Below are positions 23,819 through 31,230 of a DNA stretch of 49,395 bases, one piece after another. Positions within the stretch are counted from its first letter, which is position 1; each line of letters starts with the position of its first letter. The stretch comes from Lachnospiraceae bacterium (GTDB lineage Bacteria > Bacillota > Clostridia > Lachnospirales > Lachnospiraceae). The notes under the pieces were generated by a model that searched no databases, was not told the origin of the DNA, and saw only the letters and a program-made list of their open reading frames with translations. The position numbers were made by a program, and so were the translations under genes. The stretch covers positions 1 through 49,395 of the forward strand of contig JAILID010000034.1 in the NCBI GenBank assembly GCA_024695465.1. Reading direction: 5' to 3'.

Positions 23819-25583
23819 TTTCCCTGTTTACTTCCATACTCCGCATCGCCTCGGCGGCGGAAACCCGCGTGATCCCGCCCCCTTCGATCCGGTAGACCGC
23901 GTCGCAGGACGCAAGGACGGAAGGCCGGTGAGTCGTGACGATCACCGTCCGGGTCGGGTCATAGCTTAAGATTCCCTTCAGAACCTGCCGCTCGGTCTCC
24001 GGATCAAGCGCGCTGGTCGCCTCGTCAAGCAGCAGGATCGGAGCCCTGGCCAGCAGCGCCCTCGCGATGGAAAGCCGCTGGATCTGGCCCTCCGAGAAGC
24101 CGCCCCCGCGCTCCCGGATCGGCGTATTCAATCCATCCGGCTTCGCGGCGATAAAATCATAGGCCGCCGCCTGCCGCAGCACCCTGATCAGTTTTTCATC
24201 ATCCGCATGCTCGTCCAGAAGGCGCAGATTCTCCGCCACCGTCCCGGCAAACATCGCGCTGCCCTGGGGTACGTAGGAGAACAGCTTTCTCGTGGAAGCG
24301 GAAACGCGTATCCTGCGGCCGTTTCCGGCGCCCTTAAGCAGGATCTCTCCCTCCCTGGGCTCGATAAGCCCCAGAAGCAGTCTCATAAACGTAGTCTTCC
24401 CGCCGCCGGAAGGACCGATCAGACCGATGATCCGGCCGGGTTCCGCTTCTATATTTACCTTCTCAAATACCTTCCGGGCGTCGCTGTAGCTGAAGGAAAC
24501 ATCAGAAAACACCGCTTTCAGCCCTTCGGGATTTTCCCGGACAAGCTCTTCTGCCGCTTCCCCGTCCTCGTCCCTTTCTTTTGGAAGCTCCGTCACCTCC
24601 ATGACCCTGCCGACGGCGGTAGCCGTCGAGATCAGCGAGGGCACCATGGAGGCCAGCGCGGAAAAAGAGGAGGAGAGCGAAGAGGACATCTGCAAAAAGA
24701 GCGTCATGGTGCCGTAGGTGATGGCCCCCGACCAAAGGCGGTAAACCCCCCAGCCGAAGCACGCCGCGCCGACCAGCATCGTTCCCCCGGACATCAGCAT
24801 CTGGGTGCCGATGGAAAAGAGGTTGTATTCCATCCGCTTCTCCCGATAATTCCTCTGGACCTCCCGAAAGCGTTCTCCATAGAGACGGACGAGACCCAGG
24901 GACTTAAGGCTTTCCACATTGTGAAAGGATTCCTCCTTGAAAATCATCATCTCGGCGTTGACCCGGCGGATTTCCTCATTGTATCTCCGCATCCGGGGAA
25001 GCACGATCCTGGAAAGCAGGAGCGAGAGCGGCGCTGACAAAAGCGCCAGGAAAGCCATGGTTTTGTCGTAGGCGAAGATGATGAAGAAAGCTCCGGCAAA
25101 GGAGACCAGGCGGTTGACGAGATTGGGAATCCAGGTGAGAACGCTGCCGGCTGCCGTTCCCGCGTCTCCTTCGATCCGGGTCAGCAGATCCCCCGAATGG
25201 AAGCGGGAGAGGGCCTGCCAGTCCGCCTTCAGCACGTGGTCATAAAGCTCCGCGCGCATCTCCTGCTCGACGGAGATGCTGATTCCGGCCGATATCCGGC
25301 TGGCGGCCGCGTTCAGGAGAATCGACACAGCCTGCGAAAGTACGTAAAAAACGGCGGCCTGAATAAGGCGGGTCGAATCATACCCGGTCACCGCGTCGAT
25401 GATATACTTGCTGACGACGCTTCCGATAAGGCCCAGCACCGTGCTGACAAGGCCCGCTGCGGCGTACCAGAGCATCTTATAGCGATACTTATAGCAGCGG
25501 GCAAGAAGCCACTTCATCTCTCTTACGAGTTCGCGGGCCGTCTTCCCGCTGATTTTTCTTCCCGCTCCTTTTAACAGCCTCAT
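23802..25583 (-). CDS. ABC exporter, fused permease-ATPase
   Basis: A 593-aa half-transporter: six membrane helices (about 35-330) and an ATPase domain (about 355-590) with Walker A GPSGGGKTT, Q-loop YVPQGS, a variant signature FSEGQ, Walker B ILLLDEATSALD and H-loop TTHR. It should work as a dimer. There is no N-terminal C39 peptidase domain, so if it exports a modified peptide another protease must remove the leader. It is the third gene of the cassette, separated from the candidate precursor by an 88-base gap with a terminator-like hairpin. Lipid-linked or peptide substrates are both possible. Confidence 0.9.
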   Translation of the reverse strand: MRLLKGAGRKISGKTARELVREMKWLLARCYKYRYKMLWYAAAGLVSTVLGLIGSVVSKYIIDAVTGYDSTRLIQAAVFYVLSQAVSILLNAAASRISAGISISVEQEMRAELYDHVLKADWQALSRFHSGDLLTRIEGDAGTAAGSVLTWIPNLVNRLVSFAGAFFIIFAYDKTMAFLALLSAPLSLLLSRIVLPRMRRYNEEIRRVNAEMMIFKEESFHNVESLKSLGLVRLYGERFREVQRNYREKRMEYNLFSIGTQMLMSGGTMLVGAACFGWGVYRLWSGAITYGTMTLFLQMSSSLSSSFSALASMVPSLISTATAVGRVMEVTELPKERDEDGEAAEELVRENPEGLKAVFSDVSFSYSDARKVFEKVNIEAEPGRIIGLIGPSGGGKTTFMRLLLGLIEPREGEILLKGAGNGRRIRVSASTRKLFSYVPQGSAMFAGTVAENLRLLDEHADDEKLIRVLRQAAAYDFIAAKPDGLNTPIRERGGGFSEGQIQRLSIARALLARAPILLLDEATSALDPETERQVLKGILSYDPTRTVIVTTHRPSVLASCDAVYRIEGGGITRVSAAEAMRSMEVNRENEELL

Positions 25584-25627
25584 GCCATATCCTTATGTCC
25601 CGGCTCTCTTCCGGCCCTGAGTATTCT

Positions 25628-25659
25628 AAAAAGAGCCGGACCTGCGCAGCAAGCCCGGC
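25628..25659 (-). terminator. Terminator-like attenuator between candidate precursor and exporter genes
   Basis: On the minus strand GCCGG (25655-25659) pairs with CCGGC (25635-25639), enclosing CTTGC-TGC-GCAGG, followed by TCTTTTT. A second, 8-bp pairing, CCGGCTCT (25632-25639) with AGAGCCGG (25600-25607), shares the 3' arm. Partial termination here would make the 119-aa protein more abundant than the genes after it, as is common for RiPP precursors. Confidence 0.65.
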
Positions 25660-25671
25660 GTCTTACAGCCA

Positions 25672-26031
25672 TCAATATTTCATTCCGTAGGCGTCCGCAA
25701 GATCCTTGGGCACCGGATAGACGACTGATCCCGTCCCCATAACAGGCGCGGCAGCGAACAGCCTCCCGTTAAACGGCTCTACGCCTCTCACTGAACAGTA
25801 GGCGAGTCCTGATGCATTGTTACTGATCCAGGAGACCAGAGGATCACCGTTAATTTCACCTGGATTCGGCACGGTATCCGCTATAATCTCCTTGCATCCG
25901 GTCATGGCCTGAATCGTCCTGAACCAGACTTCCACGATCTGATCTTCTCTCAAACCCGAACCATCCGCAATGCTCTCTCTTAAATTAACCGTGATCTTTC
26001 TCATCTCCGGCTCTACAAACACCTTCTTCAT
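25672..26031 (-). CDS. Candidate modified-peptide precursor or small cassette protein, unrecognised
   Basis: A 119-aa protein that I cannot assign to a family. The first 25 residues (MKKVFVEPEMRKITVNLRES...) read like the charged, beta-strand-forming leaders found on clostridial peptides that bind PqqD-type recognition domains, followed by IADGSG, a possible leader end. The rest is Gly/Ser/Asn/Pro-rich, with just two Cys (TGCKE, AYCSV) and a C-terminal AYGMKY. It starts 11 bases after the radical SAM gene and is followed by an attenuator. At 119 aa it is longer than most RiPP precursors, so it could instead be an unrelated secreted or accessory protein. No signal peptide is seen. Confidence 0.6.
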   Translation of the reverse strand: MKKVFVEPEMRKITVNLRESIADGSGLREDQIVEVWFRTIQAMTGCKEIIADTVPNPGEINGDPLVSWISNNASGLAYCSVRGVEPFNGRLFAAAPVMGTGSVVYPVPKDLADAYGMKY

Positions 26032-26042
26032 AGCTGCTCCTC

Positions 26043-27095
26043 CTACTCATTGTGATACGCGTGAAACGCAAATCTGGCCTGTCCGCAATAAAAATCCGAT
26101 ACCTTGTCCGGACCGCCGCACTCCGCCGCAAGAACGCCCGGACAGCGACGGCAGAAGCCGGCGTAACGGCAGTCACCGCATTCTTCCGGCTCAGGCAAAA
26201 CCGCAAGGTCGTCCAGCAGTTTCTTCCAGGCTCCGTCAAAACCCATCCCCAGGACATCTTCCGACGGTTCCGACAAAAAACTGCAAAGCTGCATCCTTCC
26301 GTTCCAGGTCACGTAGAATCCGGTTCGGTAGTGGGCGCATTCATCCAGCTGCCTGGACTTGTGAACGTAAAGTCTGTCTATCTTCGGGAAATTCTTAAAA
26401 AGCTCCAGGGGATAATCCGTGACATTCACCCGGTGGGCGGCCGCATCCTGCCTGGCTCCCCGCACCGGCGAGACGACGGCGATGGAATGCTGAAAGAAAA
26501 GATTCCTATCCCTTGCGAAATCGTACAGTTTAAGAAGATCCGCATTGTTCTCTTTGATAATAAGCCCCATCAGATAGAAGGGGATATCGGTCTTTCGCAC
26601 CAGGTCGACCGCATGGCTTACCCGGTCAAAGCCGTCGGGGATCCCGGTCACCTTCTCATAGGTCTCATTGGAAGCCCCGTAAAGCGTAAAGCGCATCGCG
26701 TAGGGAGGATCCTTCGCCAGCCATTCCATGGTCTCCTCATCGATCAGATAGCCGTTGCTCATGAGATTGACCAGGAAGCCCATCTTCTTGAGCTCCGCAT
26801 AGAGCTCCCGGAAATCCTTCCGGACAAATATCTCTCCTCCTGTGAGCGTCAGGTTCAGCATGCCGGCCCGGCGCGCCTCTTCCGCGATCTTCAGCCACTC
26901 TTTATTCGATAGCTCGCGGCCCTGCTCCCTTATCTGATCTTCCGCAAGATGGACATAGCACATCTTGCAGTTGAAATTGCACCTGGCCGTCAATTCGAAG
27001 ATCCCGCTCAGCGGAATCCCTTCCTTCTTCGCCGTCTGTCTGAGTTCTTCCGTGAAAGAATCCTGAATTCCCGGAATAAATTCACAGTCACTCAT
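26043..27095 (-). CDS. Radical SAM protein with SPASM domain
   Basis: A 350-aa enzyme. The radical SAM cluster motif is CNFNCKMC (C39, C43, C46), followed by TLTGGEIFVRKDF (SAM-binding GGE). The C-terminal SPASM region has eight cysteines in the expected order (C253, C271, C306, C309, C315, C318, C326, C337; CGDCRYAGFCRRC), enough for two auxiliary Fe-S clusters. I choose ATG 27095 because it overlaps the stop of the PqqD-like gene (ATGAGTGA); a longer frame to 27155 overlaps that gene by 68 bases. Enzymes of this type crosslink or epimerise peptides bound by a PqqD-like partner. The substrate may be the 119-aa protein just downstream. Confidence 0.92.
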   Translation of the reverse strand: MSDCEFIPGIQDSFTEELRQTAKKEGIPLSGIFELTARCNFNCKMCYVHLAEDQIREQGRELSNKEWLKIAEEARRAGMLNLTLTGGEIFVRKDFRELYAELKKMGFLVNLMSNGYLIDEETMEWLAKDPPYAMRFTLYGASNETYEKVTGIPDGFDRVSHAVDLVRKTDIPFYLMGLIIKENNADLLKLYDFARDRNLFFQHSIAVVSPVRGARQDAAAHRVNVTDYPLELFKNFPKIDRLYVHKSRQLDECAHYRTGFYVTWNGRMQLCSFLSEPSEDVLGMGFDGAWKKLLDDLAVLPEPEECGDCRYAGFCRRCPGVLAAECGGPDKVSDFYCGQARFAFHAYHNE

Positions 27096-27357
27096 CCTCA
27101 AGGACTCCATTTTCCCGAAGCTTGCGGACAAAGCCTTCCACCGCGCGCGCAGCAACTGCCTGATCGACCTCGTATTCGTCGAGCAGAGCCCTCGTCAGCT
27201 CCTCCTCTGTCCTCTCCTCCGATAAATTCTCCCACAGAAACGCCCCCGTTTCATTCAGGGCGATCATCCCGTGGACTTCTCTTGTTCGCTCCCCGACCGG
27301 CACCGCCATATCTTTTCCACCGATCTTCCGGAGAACAAAACCGTCTTTTATTTTCAT
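27088..27357 (-). CDS. PqqD-family peptide-recognition protein
   Basis: An 89-aa protein matching the PqqD fold: MKIKDGFVLRKIGGKDMAVPVG strands, then MIALNETGAFLWENLSEERTEEELTRALLDEYEV, the winged-helix pattern in which Leu-Asn-x-(T/S)-(A/G)-x-x-(L/I)-W is the family signature. PqqD-like RiPP recognition elements bind the precursor leader and present it to a radical SAM enzyme. It is the first gene of the cassette, close behind a good promoter, and overlaps the radical SAM gene by 8 bases. Confidence 0.9.
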   Translation of the reverse strand: MKIKDGFVLRKIGGKDMAVPVGERTREVHGMIALNETGAFLWENLSEERTEEELTRALLDEYEVDQAVAARAVEGFVRKLRENGVLEDE

Positions 27358-27443
27358 TTTCTTACCTGTATGCGTATCCGCGGCGGCGGAATCGCTGTCT
27401 GCTGCCCGCCGGCCGCATCGTATCCGTTTTTGAAATCCTTAAC

Positions 27444-27472
27444 AGTATAACACAGGTTTTTACCCTTCGCAA
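27444..27472 (-). promoter_or_regulatory. Promoter of the PqqD/radical SAM cassette
   Basis: On the minus strand TTGCGA (27467-27472) and TATACT (27444-27449) are 17 bases apart, in the 133-base gap after the Wzc-like kinase gene. The leader to the PqqD ATG is about 80 bases. A dedicated promoter suggests the cassette is regulated separately from the upstream polysaccharide genes. Confidence 0.7.
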
Positions 27473-27490
27473 CAATTCACCTTCAGTTTC

Positions 27491-28975
27491 TTATTCTTTC
27501 CCATATCCCCTGGAGCCGTAGCGCCCGTAACCGTAATGACCGTAGCCGTAGCGCCCGTAACCATAATGGCCGTAGCCCCGGCTTCCGCCTTCCGGACAGC
27601 CGTTCAGCACATAGCCGAGAAGCGGAGCGGAAGCTTCCGAAAGGGAGTAGAGCGCCTCGCCGAGCGCGTCCCGGGTCAGCTTGTCATAGCGCACAATGTA
27701 GAGGATTCCGTCCGCATAAGGAGCCAGGATCGAAGTGTCCTGGAAACCCCCGCAGGGCGGCGTGTCTATGATCACGATATCTGCTGCCGAGGCAAGACTC
27801 TTAATAACCGCCCCCATTCGGCTGTCCGAAAGAAGGCCGACCGGATTCTTCATGACCTTTCCGCTGCTCCCGACAAAGGCGAAGCCTGCCGGAACCCGCT
27901 TGATATAGGCGTCCCCTCCCTTTCCGAGAATGTCGATGAGGCCTACAGAATCGACTTCCGCTCCGGCAAGGACCGCGTCTCCCTGTTTCCGAAGGTCGGC
28001 GTCCACCAGAACGACCTGCTTGCCTTCCCTCGTCAGTTCTTCCGCGAGATTGACGGCCAGCGTGGACTTGCCTTCTCCCGGCGCCGTACTCGTGACAAGA
28101 ATCACCTTGCCGCGCCCGCCGGACTCCTCCTCATCGGGATCAAGCTTTCGCAAGGCTCCCAGCAGTCTTCCTGCGGCTGAACGCATACTCTCCCGATACT
28201 CATAAGGCGTCCGCTCGTCGAGCACGGACCAGAGCCGGAGCGTTTTCTCTGAACTGCTGGCCTTTCTTCTGAGCAGGGGGATCTGGCCCAGGCATTTCAT
28301 ATCCGATACCTCTTCGACATCCGCATCTGTCCGCACATCCCTTCTTACGATGGCCAGGAACAAAAGCGAGACGCCGGAGAGCAGCGCCCCGAAGACCGCG
28401 CCCCGGGCAAACAGAAATCCGGGAGATACGGCGTTGATCGGTTCCGTCGGAACACTGGGTTCATTGATGATATAGAATTCAATGGCTCCCAGGACAAAAT
28501 ACGCGGCCTTTGGATAGATCTGCATAGCGGCTTTGAGGATCTCAGCCGCCTTCTGGCCCGATTCGGCGGTCGCCGACATGGTAACCATATTGGAACTGGT
28601 GATGACCGAAGCCTTGATGCTTCCTTCCAGCTCCGTTTCCCCCAGCACGTCCAGAAGCAGATTCCGGAAATAATCGCTCTCCAGAATATACGGAAACGTA
28701 TTCGACATCTGCGCCGCTGCCGTCGTCGAATAGTAGTAGGAGGTATTGGAGTTCATGGCCCCGACCATGCCAACCGTAAAAGTCGACTGGCTTTCATAGA
28801 GCAGCACCGTCGTCCGGCTCTTAATAAAGGAGTAGCCGCCTCCGCAAATGAGAATGACGAGGAGCGCCGGAAGCCAGTACTTTCGGACATATCTGAAAAA
28901 GTCCAGAAAAAGCTGGCCGAAATCAATAAAGTCCTGAAGTCCTGCATCTTCTTTGCTATGCTTTCTGCTTTCCAT
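27491..28975 (-). CDS. Wzc-like polysaccharide co-polymerase / BY-kinase with Tyr-rich tail
   Basis: A 494-aa protein fusing a Wzz-like chain-length domain (two membrane helices, about 34-52 and 188-210, with an external loop between) to a cytoplasmic tyrosine kinase: Walker A TAPGEGKST, Walker A' VVLVDADLRK and Walker B IVIIDTPP. The C-terminal tail is a tandem Gly/Tyr repeat (GYGHYGYGRY units, about ten Tyr), the expected autophosphorylation cluster. In Firmicutes these two halves are usually separate proteins, so the fusion resembles Gram-negative Wzc. It controls export and polymerisation of exopolysaccharide. A close paralogue is encoded next to it. Confidence 0.9.
   Translation of the reverse strand: MESRKHSKEDAGLQDFIDFGQLFLDFFRYVRKYWLPALLVILICGGGYSFIKSRTTVLLYESQSTFTVGMVGAMNSNTSYYYSTTAAAQMSNTFPYILESDYFRNLLLDVLGETELEGSIKASVITSSNMVTMSATAESGQKAAEILKAAMQIYPKAAYFVLGAIEFYIINEPSVPTEPINAVSPGFLFARGAVFGALLSGVSLLFLAIVRRDVRTDADVEEVSDMKCLGQIPLLRRKASSSEKTLRLWSVLDERTPYEYRESMRSAAGRLLGALRKLDPDEEESGGRGKVILVTSTAPGEGKSTLAVNLAEELTREGKQVVLVDADLRKQGDAVLAGAEVDSVGLIDILGKGGDAYIKRVPAGFAFVGSSGKVMKNPVGLLSDSRMGAVIKSLASAADIVIIDTPPCGGFQDTSILAPYADGILYIVRYDKLTRDALGEALYSLSEASAPLLGYVLNGCPEGGSRGYGHYGYGRYGYGHYGYGRYGSRGYGKE
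27515..27577. repeat. 30-bp tandem repeat encoding the Tyr-rich kinase tail
   Basis: Two tandem 30-base units (27515-27544 and 27545-27574, two mismatches) plus three extra bases. They encode GYGRYGYGHY-type decapeptides. Copy number could vary by slippage and change the number of phospho-tyrosines. Confidence 0.9.
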
Positions 28976-29003
28976 ATCCCATCCTTCTTATACCCGCAAA
29001 CAA

Positions 29004-29024
29004 CAGGCGCAGCCAACGCGCCTG
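29004..29024 (-). terminator. Hairpin between the two kinase genes
   Basis: CAGGCGC and GCGCCTG (29004-29010, 29018-29024) form a perfect 7-bp stem with a 7-base loop, followed on the minus strand by TTGTTTG. The T-run is weak, so it may attenuate rather than end transcription or may stabilise the upstream message. Confidence 0.4.
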
Positions 29025-29027
29025 CCC

Positions 29028-30398
29028 TTAAGCATAACGCTCATAGCCGTAGCTTTGCGAACCGGACGAATCTCCCCACTCCGGCTCAAAAGCATTCAGC
29101 ACAAAACCGCCAAAATCCCCGGTATTCTGCCAGATCATGTCCACCGCGTCATTGATCACCCGAACGTCCGCCCAGTCCTGCCGTACGACCAGAACCGCCG
29201 TGTCGGCAAGCCCCATCCACATCTCCGCGTCCGCTGAAACCGTAATCGGGGAGCTGTCGACAATGACGTAATCCATTTCCCGGCGGCAGGTTTCCAGAAT
29301 GCTCTCGATCTTCCCGTGATCGCCGGCCGCCGTCCTTCCGCGGCCGCCGTCATCCTGATAAAGCTTGAAAAAACGGTATTTGCGGTCATAGGAGACCGCC
29401 TCTCCCAGCTTCCGCACGCCCGCGATGACATCTGAGATCGTTCCCGCGTCTTCCCTTTTCTCGAACATGGTCTCCATGGAGGGGTTCAGGAAATCTCCGT
29501 CAATGAGGAGGACCTTTGCCTTTTTTTCCGCCAGGGAAATCGCGATATTGGCAGCCGTCATCGTCTTCCCCTCGTTCGGGATCGCCGAGGTCACGAGCAG
29601 CACTTTCGCTTCCTTCCTCTCCATATGCTGCTGTATCGCCTGCGCCGCCCTTCGAACGGATTCCGAGAACGCCATCGTCGAGGAAGCTCCGCCGATCAGA
29701 TGCTTCGCGGCGCCCTTGCGCCTCCTTTTTAGGGAGGGCTTCTCATAAGGGATCGTTCCCAGCACATTTCCGTCCAGCTGTTTTCTGGCCCCTCTCGTCG
29801 TCTTGACCGTAAAGCGGAAGAGATAGAGAAGGGCGATAATGAAGATCATAAACAGCATGGCCGCCGGAATCAGGTATTTCCGATAAGTCAGCAGGGTCGC
29901 CTGCTTCATAGGCTCCGTAGGGACGTCCGGCGGGGTAAGAACCAGGAGATTGGCCTGGCCGAAAACATAGCCGGACACCGCCCCGTAATTGTCTATGGCC
30001 GAGCAAAGCATCAGATAAGCGTGACGGGGGTTCCCGGAAACGGCGGTCAGGGAGAGCAGGTTGGTAGATTCGATCTGCCGGCAGGTAATATCGCCTTCCA
30101 TCTCCTCTCCGACATCCTGTATGATATTCTCCTTTAAGGACTCGCTCTGAAAAACCTCGCTGAAAACCGCCGCCATCTGGGAAGCCGTCTGCAAGGAGGT
30201 GATGGAGCTGTAGCTTTCCTTGGAGCTGATGACCATGGTCGCCTTCGACTCATAGAGGGGATCCTCCACAAGGCCGGAGATCCCGGTAAGGCCCAGATAG
30301 GCGATGGCTCCCGCAAAGATCACCATCCAGAAGTTTGACAGGACTTCCATGACAAATCCCCTGATGGAAAAGCTCCCATCGGTTATTTTCTGATTCAT
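29028..30398 (-). CDS. Second Wzc-like polysaccharide co-polymerase / BY-kinase
   Basis: A 456-aa paralogue of the neighbouring kinase. A Wzz-like N-terminal part has membrane helices at about 15-33 and 173-193 with the conserved Pro-rich end (PPDVPTEPMK). The kinase half carries AIPNEGKTMTAANIA (Walker A), VLLIDGDFLNP (A', with Gly-Asp instead of Asp-Ala-Asp) and YVIVDSSP (Walker B). The tail ends in SQSYGYERYA, a much shorter Tyr cluster. The changed A' motif hints at weaker kinase activity or a regulatory role. It begins 1 base after the Ig-like protein gene. Two fused kinases side by side could act as a hetero-oligomer. Confidence 0.88.
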   Translation of the reverse strand: MNQKITDGSFSIRGFVMEVLSNFWMVIFAGAIAYLGLTGISGLVEDPLYESKATMVISSKESYSSITSLQTASQMAAVFSEVFQSESLKENIIQDVGEEMEGDITCRQIESTNLLSLTAVSGNPRHAYLMLCSAIDNYGAVSGYVFGQANLLVLTPPDVPTEPMKQATLLTYRKYLIPAAMLFMIFIIALLYLFRFTVKTTRGARKQLDGNVLGTIPYEKPSLKRRRKGAAKHLIGGASSTMAFSESVRRAAQAIQQHMERKEAKVLLVTSAIPNEGKTMTAANIAISLAEKKAKVLLIDGDFLNPSMETMFEKREDAGTISDVIAGVRKLGEAVSYDRKYRFFKLYQDDGGRGRTAAGDHGKIESILETCRREMDYVIVDSSPITVSADAEMWMGLADTAVLVVRQDWADVRVINDAVDMIWQNTGDFGGFVLNAFEPEWGDSSGSQSYGYERYA

Positions 30399-30399
30399 C

Positions 30400-31230
30400 T
30401 CATTCCTCCACCGTGACGATCAGCCACGTCTCGCCTTTTTCGCCGCCTCCGTTTTCCGCCTCGTAGAAAACCTCATAGGTTCCGGGCGCGTCCGTATTGA
30501 CATCTGATTTGGCGGCGACATGGCTCTTCGGATCGTAGGAATTGCCGGACAGATCCGCGACATCCTTCACATAGTCCATGGGATCGAAAGCCTCGCCTTT
30601 GGCCAGATAGATCTTCGGAGCGGATAAGCTGATGGTAAGGCTCGAATAGGTCTTCGGGATAATATGCACCGGAAGCGTCTCCTCCACGATATCCCCGAAA
30701 CTGTTCGTCGCCGTCACGGTGAGCGAATAATCTCCTTCATAGTCGTAATAGACGCTGATATTGGAGAATTGCGCCGACTGCGCGAGGCTTCCGTCCAGCT
30801 TATCGTTTATGACAAGGCGGCTCCGCACAAGATCCGTGGATCCGCTTCCTTCGGTGAAGACAAGGGGTTCAGAGAGCAGGATCCGCGGCGAGACGTAATC
30901 GTTGAAGCGGACTTTCCGCTCATATGTCGAGGCCGCGTTGGCACTGTCGAAGACCACATAGGTGACGCTGCAGGAGGCGTCCGCGATAAAGCGGGAAAAA
31001 GAACCTACCAGGATCTTATCCGTCAGGTCCCCATCCTCCTTGTCATATGCCGTGATGCCGTAAAGCAGATCCTCATCCGTATAATCACAGCTGAGCTCCA
31101 GTACGTCGCTGCTGCAGGTAAAAACCGGCAGATTCGCGTTTTTCTCCGTAAACTCTTTTGCCTTGGAGGCGCCGAAGGCCGCCGCCGAAAGTCCCAGCAG
31201 CAGCAATAATAGTATCCTCGCGTATTTCAT
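30400..31230 (-). CDS. Secreted protein with Ig-like domains in the polysaccharide locus
   Basis: A 276-aa protein with an N-terminal hydrophobic signal or anchor (MKYARILLLLLLGLSAAAFG). The rest is beta-rich, with two to three Ig-like or Cry22-like (DUF5011) repeats: ITAYDKEDGDLTDKI in the first, VINDKLDGSLAQ in the second and FDPMDYVKDVADLSG...GTYEVFYEA in the last. Such domains usually bind sugars or other surface molecules or act as spacers. Its stop lies 1 base before the second kinase gene's start and its start overlaps the fusion glycosyltransferase by 4 bases, so it is part of the export operon. An accessory role in polymer export or tethering is inferred only from position. Confidence 0.7.
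   Translation of the reverse strand: MKYARILLLLLLGLSAAAFGASKAKEFTEKNANLPVFTCSSDVLELSCDYTDEDLLYGITAYDKEDGDLTDKILVGSFSRFIADASCSVTYVVFDSANAASTYERKVRFNDYVSPRILLSEPLVFTEGSGSTDLVRSRLVINDKLDGSLAQSAQFSNISVYYDYEGDYSLTVTATNSFGDIVEETLPVHIIPKTYSSLTISLSAPKIYLAKGEAFDPMDYVKDVADLSGNSYDPKSHVAAKSDVNTDAPGTYEVFYEAENGGGEKGETWLIVTVEE

Noticed and set aside
27363-27420. 18-codon Arg-rich leader peptide before the PqqD-like gene
   Set aside because: It has no ribosome site and no conserved feature; most likely chance.
27515-27577. CRISPR array
   Set aside because: The repeats are contiguous, coding and lack spacers; they encode the kinase tail. No other regularly spaced repeat was seen.
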